Origin: an uncultured Oscillospiraceae bacterium
GTDB lineage: Bacteria; Bacillota; Clostridia; Oscillospirales; Ruminococcaceae
Direction of reading: 5' to 3'
DNA length: 64,000 nt
NCBI GenBank assembly: GCA_910587135.1
Contig: CAJULF010000005.1
Coordinates: forward strand, 19,439-83,438
The translations under genes were made by a program, and so were the position numbers. Below are positions 40,549 through 48,701 of the stretch, in pieces. Every line of letters begins with the position of its first letter. Within the stretch, counting starts at the first letter, position 1. Below the pieces are notes generated by a model. The model was not told the origin of the DNA. It saw only the letters and a program-made list of their open reading frames with translations, and did not search any database.

Positions 40549-41529
40549 ATGGACACTGATAATTCCCGAAGTACAAACGAACAGAAAAATGAGGTGCCTG
40601 AACGGCACCCCGTTCTGCGGGTGCTGCTGGCGCCGCTTTCCGCCCTTAACCGCGGACTTACCGCGCTGCTGAAAAGGGCGCTTGGGAACAGCTACACGGT
40701 TATCACCGAGGATCAGCTTCTCGGAATGGTAGACGCGCTCGCGAAAGCTCCCGATGACGACACCATAGAGGAGGACTCCGCGCAGATGATAAACAACATC
40801 TTCGCGTTCGGAAGCCTGAACGCGGGGGATGTGATGACCCACAGGACCTCTATCGTGGGAGTGGAGCTTAACTCCACGGCGCTGGACGACCTAATTTATC
40901 TTGCTCTGGATATGGGTTTTTCAAGGATACCCGTTTATGAGGAGAGTATAGATAAAATCGTCGGAATAATCATTGTAAAGGACCTGCTTTGTCTTATAGG
41001 CAGAGAGGACCTCTCCGACTTTAAGCCGAAGGATTTTTTAAGGGACGTTACCTTTGTGCCCGAAGCATGTCCCTGTTCCGACACGTTCCGCTCACTTACC
41101 GCTATGAAAAGCGGAATGGCGGTGGTGGTCGACGAGTACGGCGGGACGGCGGGCATTGTCACGCTGGAGGATATCATTGAAGCGGTCATGGGCAATATAC
41201 AGGACGAATACGACTCGGAGCAGAGCGAGATAACCGATATCGGCGGCGGACAGTACGAGGTCACGGGCGAAGCCGACCCCGAGGAGGTGCTTGAACTTTT
41301 TGGGGTAGACCTTCCCGAGGAACACGAATACGAAACCATCGCCGGTCTTGTTACGGATAAGCTGGGGTATATACCGGAGGGGGACGAAATAATGCCGCCC
41401 ACGGTGGATTATGAGGGTGTGCGTCTGGTAGTGCTGCACGTGGAGGACAGAATGATAACTAAGCTTCGGGTAATGAAAGCCCCTGAGGAATTCGAAGTGA
41501 AAACGGAAGGCAGGGACAGCGAGGAATGA
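40549..41529 (+). CDS. CBS-pair/CorC-domain protein without membrane domain
   Basis: 326 residues. Tandem CBS domains (about 95-220; VMTHRTSIVGVELNSTALDD, RIPVYEESIDKIVGIIIVKD, VVVDEYGGTAGIVTLEDIIE) are followed by a CorC_HlyC domain (about 235-315; GQYEVTGEADPEEVLELFGV). The N-terminal CNNM/DUF21 membrane region of most Firmicutes 'hemolysin-like' proteins is absent, so it resembles enterobacterial CorC. The likely role is regulation of divalent-cation transport. AAGGAG precedes the ATG. Its stop overlaps the nth start (ATGA). Confidence 0.9.
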   Translation: MDTDNSRSTNEQKNEVPERHPVLRVLLAPLSALNRGLTALLKRALGNSYTVITEDQLLGMVDALAKAPDDDTIEEDSAQMINNIFAFGSLNAGDVMTHRTSIVGVELNSTALDDLIYLALDMGFSRIPVYEESIDKIVGIIIVKDLLCLIGREDLSDFKPKDFLRDVTFVPEACPCSDTFRSLTAMKSGMAVVVDEYGGTAGIVTLEDIIEAVMGNIQDEYDSEQSEITDIGGGQYEVTGEADPEEVLELFGVDLPEEHEYETIAGLVTDKLGYIPEGDEIMPPTVDYEGVRLVVLHVEDRMITKLRVMKAPEEFEVKTEGRDSEE

Positions 41530-42164
41530 GAATAAACAAGAAAAAGCTGGCGGCGGAGGTCATTGCACTGCTTCAAGAAGAATACCCCGCGGTAAAGTGC
41601 GCGCTCATCTACGAAAAGCCTCATGAGCTTCTTATCGCAACACGTCTTTCCGCCCAGTGCACGGACAAGCGGGTAAACATGGTTACACCCGCCCTGTTTG
41701 AGAGATTTCCTACGATAGAAGCGTTTGCCGACGCCGAGGTTTCCGAGGTGGAGTCATGCATACAGTCCTGCGGGCTTTTCAAGACAAAGGCGCGGGATAT
41801 CATAGCTATGTGCGTTATGCTGCGTGATAATTACGGCAGCGTTGTCCCCGACAGCATAGAGGAGCTTACGAAGCTCCCCGGAGTGGGCAGAAAGACCGCA
41901 AATCTTATCGTGGGAGACCTATACGGAAAGCCCGCCATGGTGTGTGATACTCACGTTATACGCATAACCAACCTGCTCGGACTGTCCGACACAAAGGACG
42001 CGGCAAAGGTAGAGAAGCAGCTCCGCGCTTGCGTTCCCGCCAAAGAGGGACTGATGCTGTGCCACAGGCTGGTGTGGCACGGGCGTGCGGTTTGCGTGGC
42101 GAGAAGTCCGAAATGCGGCGCGTGCGTTCTGAGGAACGTCTGCAAATCGCGGATCGAAAACTGA
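41526..42164 (+). CDS. nth: Endonuclease III
   Basis: 212 residues. HhH-GPD motif LPGVGRKTANLIVGDLYGKP with catalytic Lys123, followed by catalytic Asp141 (MVCDTHVIRITN). The C-terminal [4Fe-4S] cluster ligands are C190, C197, C200 and C206 (C-x6-C-x2-C-x5-C). It excises oxidised pyrimidines and nicks the strand. It overlaps the end of the CBS gene by four bases. Confidence 0.97.
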   Translation: MRINKKKLAAEVIALLQEEYPAVKCALIYEKPHELLIATRLSAQCTDKRVNMVTPALFERFPTIEAFADAEVSEVESCIQSCGLFKTKARDIIAMCVMLRDNYGSVVPDSIEELTKLPGVGRKTANLIVGDLYGKPAMVCDTHVIRITNLLGLSDTKDAAKVEKQLRACVPAKEGLMLCHRLVWHGRAVCVARSPKCGACVLRNVCKSRIEN

Positions 42165-42183
42165 CTGGAAAACGGAGAGTGTT

Positions 42184-42993
42184 ATGAACAAGGAGCTTCT
42201 TGTAATTTCAAATGATTTTATCGAGATAATGAGAACAACCGATTGGGTTCTCGGCGCGTGGAATTTCGGTTCGGCTATGCACGGGGGGACTGATGAGTAC
42301 TCCGACGCGGACATTGTTTTTCTGGTAAAAGGTGAATTTTTCAAGAGCGCCGAGGAAAGTCTGAACCGGCTTCTGCCGGGTGTTTGTGATGAGGTCATAC
42401 TTTGCTGGGAGGAGGACTTCAACAGCGGCGCTGTCATCAATAACGGATATCTGCTCGAAAAGAACGGTCGGATTTTTCAGTTTGATATTTTCCTGCTCAA
42501 CAAGGAGCTTATCGACGATTTCATGTGCAAAATCCACTACACCGAACTGTCCGAAAAGGATATAATTTTTGATAAGGACGGCAGTGTCCGCGCTTTGGCG
42601 GAAAGCTGCCCGCAAGGAGAACTGTGGAGCGGGGATACCGACAGGCTGATAAGAACCTATCTGTACCATTTCAGCATGACCGCAAAGTATCTGCTGCGCG
42701 AAGATTATTTCAAGCTCAACCATGTTATGAGGGTCTTATACGATTCCCATGTTTCGCTTCTGCTTACCAAGTATGACAGAAAAAAATGGGGCGGGGCGGA
42801 AAACAAGCTGCGGTTTATTCCCGAGGACAAAAAGCGGCATCTTATGCAATATTACTGCACCGCGGACTTCGCCGCGGACAGGGAGCGGCTTGTGCGCTGC
42901 TTTGAATGGTTTGAGGAGGACTCCGACGGTTTCGGCAGCATAAATTCAATCGCCGTTAAAGAGTACTGGTTTAAGGCAACACAAAATATCTGA
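42184..42993 (+). CDS. Nucleotidyltransferase, aminoglycoside adenylyltransferase-like
   Basis: 269 residues, GGAGAG before ATG. The pol-beta nucleotidyltransferase motif is intact: GSAMHGGTDEYSDADIVFLV (GS-x(n)-D-x-D) with the third acidic residue plausible in IFQFDIFLL. A helical C-terminal half (RTYLYHFSMTAKYLLREDYF) resembles the substrate-binding region of ANT(6)-type enzymes. Similarity is at fold level only, so resistance should not be assumed. It lies between nth and a Vat-like gene. Confidence 0.8.
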   Translation: MNKELLVISNDFIEIMRTTDWVLGAWNFGSAMHGGTDEYSDADIVFLVKGEFFKSAEESLNRLLPGVCDEVILCWEEDFNSGAVINNGYLLEKNGRIFQFDIFLLNKELIDDFMCKIHYTELSEKDIIFDKDGSVRALAESCPQGELWSGDTDRLIRTYLYHFSMTAKYLLREDYFKLNHVMRVLYDSHVSLLLTKYDRKKWGGAENKLRFIPEDKKRHLMQYYCTADFAADRERLVRCFEWFEEDSDGFGSINSIAVKEYWFKATQNI

Positions 42994-43118
42994 GATTAAA
43001 GATGTGCAAAGCCCAGTTTTGCAAGAGCGATTTCACAGTATATAGCATCAATCTGTTCAAAGCTCGCTATATAAGGTGTTGGAGATTTACAAAAATTGCG
43101 TTTTGCTCATCTCTAATC
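42994..43118. repeat. 125-bp imperfect palindrome before the Vat-like gene
   Basis: It starts at the base after the nucleotidyltransferase stop. The left arm GATTAAAGATGTGCAAA matches the complement of the right arm (GATTAGAGATGAGCAAAA). Inside, TATATAGC pairs with GCTATATA. It would form one long hairpin ending 18 bp before the AAAGGAGG of the next gene. It could be a terminator/attenuator or a mobile palindrome. Confidence 0.6.
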
Positions 43119-43142
43119 CGACATATTAAAGGAGGTTTTACT

Positions 43143-43781
43143 ATGCAGTACGGCCCCGACCCCAACGCGATACACCCCAACGAAAATATAAAAAGCCTGT
43201 GCTACCTCAAAAACGTTGTCACCCGCGCGACCATAATCGTTGGCGAGTACACCTACTATGATGACCCGAACGGCGCGGAGCGCTTCGAGGAGCACGTTAC
43301 CCATCACTACGAATTTAACGGCGACAGGCTGATAATAGGGAAATTCTGCGCTATTGCCGCAGGGATAGAATTTATAATGAACGGCGCAAACCACCGCATG
43401 AACAGCGTGACCACCTATCCGTTCAATATAATGGGGCACGGGTGGGAGTGCTCCACTCCCGCGATGTCCGATCTTCCTCTTAAGGGAGATACCGTGGTGG
43501 GAAACGACGTGTGGATAGGGCAGAACGTCACTGTGCTCCCCGGGGTGCATATAGGCGACGGAGCTATAATCGGCGCGAATTCCGTTGTAGCAAAGGATAT
43601 CCCCGCTTATCATATTGCCGCGGGAAATCCCTGCAAAATTATACGCAAGCGCTTCGACGACGAGCTTATAGACTACCTGCTAAAGCTGAAATGGTGGGAC
43701 TGGTCTGCGGAGAAGATATTCCGCAATCTTGAAGCGCTTTGCAGCGGCGACCTCCGCAAAATCAAATACATAAAGGACTAA
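43143..43781 (+). CDS. Vat-like xenobiotic O-acetyltransferase (left-handed beta-helix)
   Basis: 212 residues, the usual length of Vat/CatB-type enzymes, ATG behind AAAGGAGG. Features: RLIIGKFCAIAAGIEFIMNG, NHRMNSVTTYPFN with the catalytic His region, and hexapeptide turns (VVGNDVWIGQNVTVLPGVHI, GDGAIIGANSVVAKDIPAYH). The C-terminus RKRFDDELIDYLLKLKWWDW is characteristic. Vat proteins acetylate streptogramin A; chromosomal relatives often act on unknown hydroxyl substrates. A long palindrome lies in its leader. Confidence 0.9.
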   Translation: MQYGPDPNAIHPNENIKSLCYLKNVVTRATIIVGEYTYYDDPNGAERFEEHVTHHYEFNGDRLIIGKFCAIAAGIEFIMNGANHRMNSVTTYPFNIMGHGWECSTPAMSDLPLKGDTVVGNDVWIGQNVTVLPGVHIGDGAIIGANSVVAKDIPAYHIAAGNPCKIIRKRFDDELIDYLLKLKWWDWSAEKIFRNLEALCSGDLRKIKYIKD

Positions 43782-43910
43782 TACTAATTTACAATCTACG
43801 TGTAGACACATCTTTGCGACAATCTTATGCCCATCACTGCGTCAATGCTCCTTGCGCTATGCGCAAGCCCGCCGCAAATCTTGTCTACACTCCGATCATA
43901 AATTAGTATA
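43781..43910. repeat. Family C inverted-repeat element, copy C1
   Basis: Left end ATACTAATTTACAATC and right end AATTAGTAT are inverted repeats that continue imperfectly for about 40 bp (GTGTAGACA and TGTCTACAC; ATCTTTGCG and CGCAAAT). The first base is the last base of the Vat-like stop codon (TAA-TACTAATT). Same arrangement as C2. Confidence 0.7.
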
Positions 43911-43915
43911 AGAGC

Positions 43916-44049
43916 CTGTTTTGTATTCGGAAAAGCGCCGTATTCACCACGAATTTTCGTGTCGGGCAACGGAAGTATTCCGATGAAAAATCGCCGTAGT
44001 CTGCCGAAAGGTTTGCCGAGCAATCCGCGCAGGTCAGGATACCAAACAG
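43916..44049 (+). promoter_or_regulatory. Candidate cobalamin-class riboswitch before ECF ATPase
   Basis: A 13-bp outer stem is formed by CTGTTTTGTATTC (43916-43928) and GGATACCAAACAG (44037-44049) with one mismatch. Inside are hairpins CACGAATTTTCGTG, CGGAAGTATTCCG and a CCGAAAGG tetraloop. The 3' box AGGTCAGGATACC and the segment GGAA..TTCCGATGAAAAATC resemble conserved parts of cobalamin riboswitches. The stretch also partly resembles the ends of the 2564-2725 element. It lies 20 nt before an ECF transporter ATPase gene. The class assignment is tentative. Confidence 0.42.
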
Positions 44050-44068
44050 ATTTTAAATGTGATGGCAT

Positions 44069-45622
44069 ATGCTGAAAACCCAAAACCTTACCTTTTTTTA
44101 TCCGAAAGAAAATTCTCCCGCGCTTGCGGGAGTAGACATTTCGCTGCCCGCGGGCGGTTTTATCACGCTGTGCGGAGTATCGGGCTGCGGAAAAAGCACG
44201 CTGCTTAAAACGCTGAAGCCCTGCATTACGCCCCACGGCAGACTGTCGGGGGAGATTTTTTTTGAAGGAGAGCCTTTAAGCGTCCTTTCGCCGCGAAAAG
44301 CGGCGGAGTATATCGGCTATGTTTCCCAGAATCCCGAAGCGCAGACGGTGACGGACAAGGTATGGCACGAAGCCGCGTTCGGTCTTGAAAGCATAGGGCT
44401 GAAGGGCGGCGAGATACGCCGACGTGTTGCCGAGTGCGCGGAATATTTCGGCATAAGCGCGATTTTCGAGCGGGACACCGCCACGCTTTCCGGAGGGGAA
44501 AAGCAGCTTTTGGCGCTTGCTTCCGCGGCGGCGCTACACCCCAAACTGCTGCTGCTTGACGAACCCACCTCGCAGCTTGACCCAATAGCCGCCCAAAACT
44601 TTATTGATGCGGTAAGGCGGCTCAACCGCGATCTCGGCATTGCCGTGCTGGCGGCGGAGCACAGATTGGAAGAACTGCTGCCAATTTCGGACAGCGTTAT
44701 TGTTATGGATAAGGGCAAAATCACCGCTGCCTGCAAACCGAGAGAGCTTGCGGAGCGGCTTCCCGCCGAACACCCTATTCAACGCGCCCTGCCCGTTTCC
44801 GCGAGGATATACTCGCTTTCGGGTATCTCTGAGAAAATCCCTCCGCTTACCGTGCGTGAGGGCAGGAGCAGTCCCGCCGTCCGCCGCTGGCTGTCGGAAA
44901 ATCCTCCCGAAAAAGAAAAGCGAACTGTCACGGACAGGAAGCCTGTTTTAACTATAAAAGAGCTTTGGGTAAGCTACGGCAGGGGACTGCCCGACGCTCT
45001 CAAAGCCGCCTCTCTGACTTTATGCGAGGGGGAAATATACGCGCTGCTCGGCGGCAACGGCAGCGGAAAAACGACCCTGCTAAAAGCCGTAATGGGCATG
45101 GCAAAGCCACTGGGCGGGAAAATACGTCTATATGCGAAAAATCCCGCCTACCTGCCGCAGAACCCCTGCGCGATACTCGGAAAGGACAGCGCTCTTGATG
45201 AGCTGACCTCGCGGAATATTTCCGAGACCGCCGCGGTCGAGATACTGTCGCGCTTCGGGATATCGGGGGAACTGCTCCCGCGAAATCCGCTTGACCTTTC
45301 GGGAGGAGAGCGTCAGCGGCTGGCGTTGGCAGTCCTTATGTCGGGTAAACCCGATCTGCTGCTTCTGGACGAGCCGACCAAAGGAATGGACGCAGCGGCA
45401 AAGCGGGATTTTTCGGAAATGTTAAAATCCGTCGGGGAAAGCACGGCTGTTCTGCTCGTCACTCACGACACGGAGTTTGCCGAGCTGTGCGCGGACAAGT
45501 GCGGACTGCTGTTCAACGGGGAGATATCCGGAGAGGGAGCGCCCGAGGACTTTTTCGGGGAAAACTTTTTCTACACCACTCCCCTGCGCCGACTGGCTAA
45601 AGGAATATGGGAGGAAAAATGA
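44069..45622 (+). CDS. Energy-coupling-factor transporter ATPase, two ABC domains fused
   Basis: 517 residues with two complete ABC ATPase halves. Half 1 (1-230): Walker A GVSGCGKSTLLKT, signature LSGGEKQLLALASA, Walker B LLLLDEPTSQLDP. Half 2 (about 295-517): GGNGSGKTTLLKAV, LSGGERQRLALAVL, LLLLDEPTKGMDA, then THDTE. It corresponds to an EcfA-EcfA' fusion such as YkoD-type or CbiO-duplex proteins that power vitamin or metal uptake. No EcfT or substrate-binding S subunit is adjacent, so they must be encoded elsewhere. The start ATG lacks a good ribosome site. Its stop overlaps the nitroreductase start (ATGA). Confidence 0.9.
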   Translation: MLKTQNLTFFYPKENSPALAGVDISLPAGGFITLCGVSGCGKSTLLKTLKPCITPHGRLSGEIFFEGEPLSVLSPRKAAEYIGYVSQNPEAQTVTDKVWHEAAFGLESIGLKGGEIRRRVAECAEYFGISAIFERDTATLSGGEKQLLALASAAALHPKLLLLDEPTSQLDPIAAQNFIDAVRRLNRDLGIAVLAAEHRLEELLPISDSVIVMDKGKITAACKPRELAERLPAEHPIQRALPVSARIYSLSGISEKIPPLTVREGRSSPAVRRWLSENPPEKEKRTVTDRKPVLTIKELWVSYGRGLPDALKAASLTLCEGEIYALLGGNGSGKTTLLKAVMGMAKPLGGKIRLYAKNPAYLPQNPCAILGKDSALDELTSRNISETAAVEILSRFGISGELLPRNPLDLSGGERQRLALAVLMSGKPDLLLLDEPTKGMDAAAKRDFSEMLKSVGESTAVLLVTHDTEFAELCADKCGLLFNGEISGEGAPEDFFGENFFYTTPLRRLAKGIWEEK

Positions 45623-46203
45623 TACAAGAGATAAAGGCACGCCGAAGTGTGCGGAAATTCAAGCCCGACGGTATTCCAAAAGCCGCCGTCGACGAGATAG
45701 TTCTGGCGGGAAGCCTTGCGCCCTCCGCCAAAAACCGCCAGCCGTGGAAGTTCACGATAACCGAGGGGAAATCCAAAGCGGAGCTTTGTGAGGTAATGGA
45801 AGCGGGTCTGAAACGGGAAAAAATCTCTCCGCTGCTGCCCGAAAGCGCCGCGGGAATCGCGGACGCGGAGCATACCCTGAGCATAATGCGTCAGGCGCCG
45901 CTGCTGATATTTATAACGGATATTTACGGGTCGGACTTAACCGTGCATCTAACGGCGGACGAACACGAATTTGAAATATGCAACACCTTGTCCATAGGCG
46001 CGGCAATCCAGAACATGATACTTACCGCCCAAAATCTGGGTATAGGCAGCCTTTGGATATGCAACACCTGCTTTGCCCAAAGAGAGCTTAACGAGCTGCT
46101 TAACGGCGAACTTCGTGCGGCACTGGCGCTGGGGCATCCCGCGGAAGCTCCGAATGCGCGTCCGCGTAAGGACATACGGGATATTATTGAATGGAGGAAA
46201 TGA
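45619..46203 (+). CDS. Nitroreductase-family FMN protein
   Basis: 194 residues, GGGAGG before the ATG at 45619. Typical N-terminus (IQEIKARRSVRKFKPDGIPK), FMN-binding PSAKNRQPWKFTI, and IGAAIQNMILTAQNLGIGSL, then ALALGHPAEAPNARPRKD. It is a cytoplasmic NAD(P)H-dependent reductase of unknown substrate. Four-base overlap with the ECF ATPase gene suggests co-translation; a link to the transported vitamin is possible but unproven. Confidence 0.9.
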   Translation: MIQEIKARRSVRKFKPDGIPKAAVDEIVLAGSLAPSAKNRQPWKFTITEGKSKAELCEVMEAGLKREKISPLLPESAAGIADAEHTLSIMRQAPLLIFITDIYGSDLTVHLTADEHEFEICNTLSIGAAIQNMILTAQNLGIGSLWICNTCFAQRELNELLNGELRAALALGHPAEAPNARPRKDIRDIIEWRK

Positions 46204-46204
46204 A

Positions 46205-46966
46205 ATGAACGATTATTTACCGCAGTTAAAGCGGCTGCTTGCGCTGGACTTCAACTGCTCCGCCGAGGACTTTGACAAAACCGAGAACGTTATTACAAAA
46301 TCGGCGCTGAACGAGGGGCGGCGGGTATACGGCAAAGAGCCGTCCTTTTTCGGAATGGCTACGATGGGCTCAAACGCGGTTATTACCGCCGACGAGCGGC
46401 TTCACCCATTTCTGCGGGAATACATGAAAGCAGAGCAGGGACACCGGCTTTTCGAGCTGCCAAAATTATTCGAGCTTGAAGCGGAGCTGAACAAATATTC
46501 CTACACCGTCAACCACTCTCATCATTTGTTTTTGTATGACAGAAGCCGCGATATGCACAGTGCGAAAAAGGAGTATCCCGTAAAATGGTTTTACGGAAAA
46601 AAGGAAATAGAGGGATTTTACGGCGACAGTCGTTTCCCAAATGCGATTTGCCCCAAATACACTCCCGGACATCCCGACACTATCGTGGTATGCGCCTATG
46701 ACGGTGATAAAATAATGGGAATGACAGGCTGCTCCGAGGATGCTCCCCACTGGCAGCAGATAGGTATAGACGTGCTGCCCGAATACCGCTCAATGGGTGT
46801 TGGGAGCTATCTTGTGAGGATTTTAAGAGATGAGATAATCCGTCGTGGGGATATCCCGTTTTACGGGACGGGGCTCGCGAACTATCATTCATGGAATATC
46901 GCGCTCAACTGCGGATTCAGACCAGTTTGGGTAGAGATGAACGCAATTAAGAAGCAAGAGCGGTGA
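46205..46966 (+). CDS. GNAT-family acetyltransferase with N-terminal extension
   Basis: 253 residues from the ATG at 46205, one base after the nitroreductase stop. The GNAT domain is C-terminal (about 155-250): VVCAYDGDKIMGMTGCSEDA, IGIDVLPEYRSMGVGSYLVR (acetyl-CoA loop), YHSWNIALNCGFRPVWVEM. The first 150 residues form a domain common in Clostridial GNATs (KEPSFFGMATMGSNAVITAD). The substrate is unknown. It is the last gene of the ECF-nitroreductase-GNAT operon. Confidence 0.88.
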   Translation: MNDYLPQLKRLLALDFNCSAEDFDKTENVITKSALNEGRRVYGKEPSFFGMATMGSNAVITADERLHPFLREYMKAEQGHRLFELPKLFELEAELNKYSYTVNHSHHLFLYDRSRDMHSAKKEYPVKWFYGKKEIEGFYGDSRFPNAICPKYTPGHPDTIVVCAYDGDKIMGMTGCSEDAPHWQQIGIDVLPEYRSMGVGSYLVRILRDEIIRRGDIPFYGTGLANYHSWNIALNCGFRPVWVEMNAIKKQER

Positions 46967-47109
46967 TTTTTCAACAGCTGTGCAAAAAAATTCACGGAAT
47001 TTTCGCAAAACCGCCCTTTAAAATACATATAATACGGTTATAATACAATTGTTGAATGAAACAAAGCGTTCAACCGAATCTGCTAACCGACCTTTTTCAT
47101 ATAATTACC

Positions 47110-47161
47110 AACCAAACCCCAAAGCCCCCGTGATTTCTCACGGGGGCTTTGGGGTTTGGTT
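47110..47161. terminator. Strong bidirectional terminator
   Basis: A 24-bp near-perfect stem (AACCAAACCCCAAAGCCCCC pairing with GGGGGCTTTGGGGTTTGGTT plus GTGA/TCAC) with a 4-nt loop. It lies between convergent gene ends at 46966 and 47243. Confidence 0.85.
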
Positions 47162-47242
47162 GCATAAAAAATTATCGCGGTGCAACAATCTTTTCATACA
47201 TACATACTGAAGCGCCGATTAAATTGGAACTTCTTTACTTAT

Positions 47243-47761
47243 TTAACTGTCCTCACGCATCAGGTGATGTCTCTCGCCGCTAAATGGTCCGTAAAGCTGT
47301 TCGTCAAGCTCCCTTTGGAGCTTGTAGTACTCGGCAATACGTATATTCTCATCGTTCATACCGTAAATGAAATCGCGGAACGTTTCAATGTCCATAGAGG
47401 TGTAGAAATCAATAATTTCCTTGGAGGCAGCCTCCCGAATTGCAAACTCAAAATCCGTTCCCAGCTCCGAGTTGATATGCTCCAACTCCTCAATGTAAGG
47501 AAGAAGCTCCTCGGGATATTCTGTCAGATATATTATCTCTTCGGCATTTCCGTTCCTGGAGCGCGGAAGGTCGAGGGCATCAAATGCTTCACAAATGTCT
47601 CCATAAACAGAAAGATACTCTTCAGAGGCATGGGGTGCATCATCGACTTCCTTCGAATTACTTATGGGGGGAACCCTGTCAGCCGACGTGAAAACTGCAA
47701 TGGCACACAAAACTGCTCCGCTAATCGCAGCAATTATAAGAAATCTGAAAAAAATATTCAT
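47243..47761 (-). CDS. Exported protein with INSELG..F motif, smaller paralogue
   Basis: 172 residues. An N-terminal hydrophobic segment (FFRFLIIAAISGAVLCAIAV) is a signal peptide or anchor. Residues about 85-150 contain LLPYIEELEHINSELGTDFE, then DFYTSMDIETFRDFIYGM, a motif shared with the neighbouring 239-residue protein. The C-terminus is charged. It lies 24 bp downstream of that paralogue. Function is unknown. Confidence 0.75.
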   Translation of the reverse strand: MNIFFRFLIIAAISGAVLCAIAVFTSADRVPPISNSKEVDDAPHASEEYLSVYGDICEAFDALDLPRSRNGNAEEIIYLTEYPEELLPYIEELEHINSELGTDFEFAIREAASKEIIDFYTSMDIETFRDFIYGMNDENIRIAEYYKLQRELDEQLYGPFSGERHHLMREDS

Positions 47762-47785
47762 AAAATATTTCCCCTTTCAATAAAA

Positions 47786-48505
47786 TTAAACCTTATGGGT
47801 TTTGTAAACGTCGCCGCCAGCCGCCTCAAACTTTACAGTAACCACTATATTACGCAGTGCCAGACCCTTGCGGTAATGCGTGCAGTAAAATGTAACATCA
47901 ACAGAACTCTGATCCGAGCTCAGCTCATAGTCGGAATCGAATGCATCATAATAATCGTCCTCATCGTCTATATATCCCAACCATGAAATGATATCAATAT
48001 ATATCGCCCGACCGCCTCCATACATAACCTCGGACTTTAACTGTATATAATTATAATTGTCGGAAAAATTATAATAATATTTTTGAGTTATTATTGATGT
48101 AGGGTTAACAGAGAAAATATCAGCTTTGTCAACTGAAACTTCGGCAGCAGTTAAACTCAAATCAACAGAAGAATTCGTATCAAATTGATACATATCATAG
48201 ACATAGTCGCGAAATTCCTCTATTGTCATCTGCCGATAAAAATTAACATAATGATCAAACTGCTCATCGATCAATTCGTCTTCGGAAGCAAAGGTAAAAT
48301 CCGCTCCCAGCTCGGAATTTATTTTCTCAAGCTCTTGCGCGTAAGGAATCAGTGATGTACTAAGGTCTTTTGCGCCTGCTCCCTCGGCATACGCGTTGGT
48401 ACCTGTGATATAAACCCCAAACATAACGACTGCCAAAAGCATAAAGATTGCGACTGCAATTTTCTTAAATCTGTCTGTTTTAAAGTGATTTGTTGTCCTT
48501 ATCAT
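47786..48505 (-). CDS. Exported protein with INSELG..F motif, larger paralogue
   Basis: 239 residues, ATG behind AGGAGGAC. Signal peptide with helix IAVAIFMLLAVVMFGVYI and a likely cleavage after NAYA. Residues 50-100 carry LIPYAQELEKINSELGADFT, then NFYRQMTIEEFRDYVYDM. The rest is a beta-rich, tyrosine-rich domain (ITQKYYYNFSDNYNYIQLKS, VDVTFYCTHYRKGLALRNIV) that resembles cell-surface or secreted immunity-like domains, without a recognisable family. It is the first gene of a two-gene operon with its own promoter. Confidence 0.78.
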   Translation of the reverse strand: MIRTTNHFKTDRFKKIAVAIFMLLAVVMFGVYITGTNAYAEGAGAKDLSTSLIPYAQELEKINSELGADFTFASEDELIDEQFDHYVNFYRQMTIEEFRDYVYDMYQFDTNSSVDLSLTAAEVSVDKADIFSVNPTSIITQKYYYNFSDNYNYIQLKSEVMYGGGRAIYIDIISWLGYIDDEDDYYDAFDSDYELSSDQSSVDVTFYCTHYRKGLALRNIVVTVKFEAAGGDVYKTHKV

Positions 48506-48556
48506 AAAAATGTCCTCCTAAAATATTGAATTTTCGGTTTCAGTGAACCTTTTTAC

Positions 48557-48585
48557 ATTATATATCAATATATATTTTCTGTCAA
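48557..48585 (-). promoter_or_regulatory. Sigma-A promoter of the exported paralogue pair
   Basis: On the minus strand: TTGACA (48585-48580), a 17-bp spacer, TATAAT (48562-48557). It is followed by about 45 nt of leader. Confidence 0.82.
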
Positions 48586-48642
48586 TATGTTTTAGCGTTA
48601 AGATTTTTTAACACAATCCGTTGTAAAAAAGTAAAATACCCC

Positions 48643-48671
48643 TTGACAAATACCCCAAGGGGGTATATAAT
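48643..48671 (+). promoter_or_regulatory. Copper-responsive promoter with CsoR-type operator
   Basis: TTGACA (48643-48648), a 17-bp spacer, TATAAT (48666-48671). The spacer contains the GC palindrome TACCCCAAGGGGGTA (48651-48665), the form of known CsoR operators. Apo-CsoR would sit between the -35 and -10 boxes and leave when Cu(I) binds, inducing csoR-copA. Confidence 0.85.
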
Positions 48672-48701
48672 ATAAACAGAACCGAGAAAAGGAGCTGCAA
48701 A

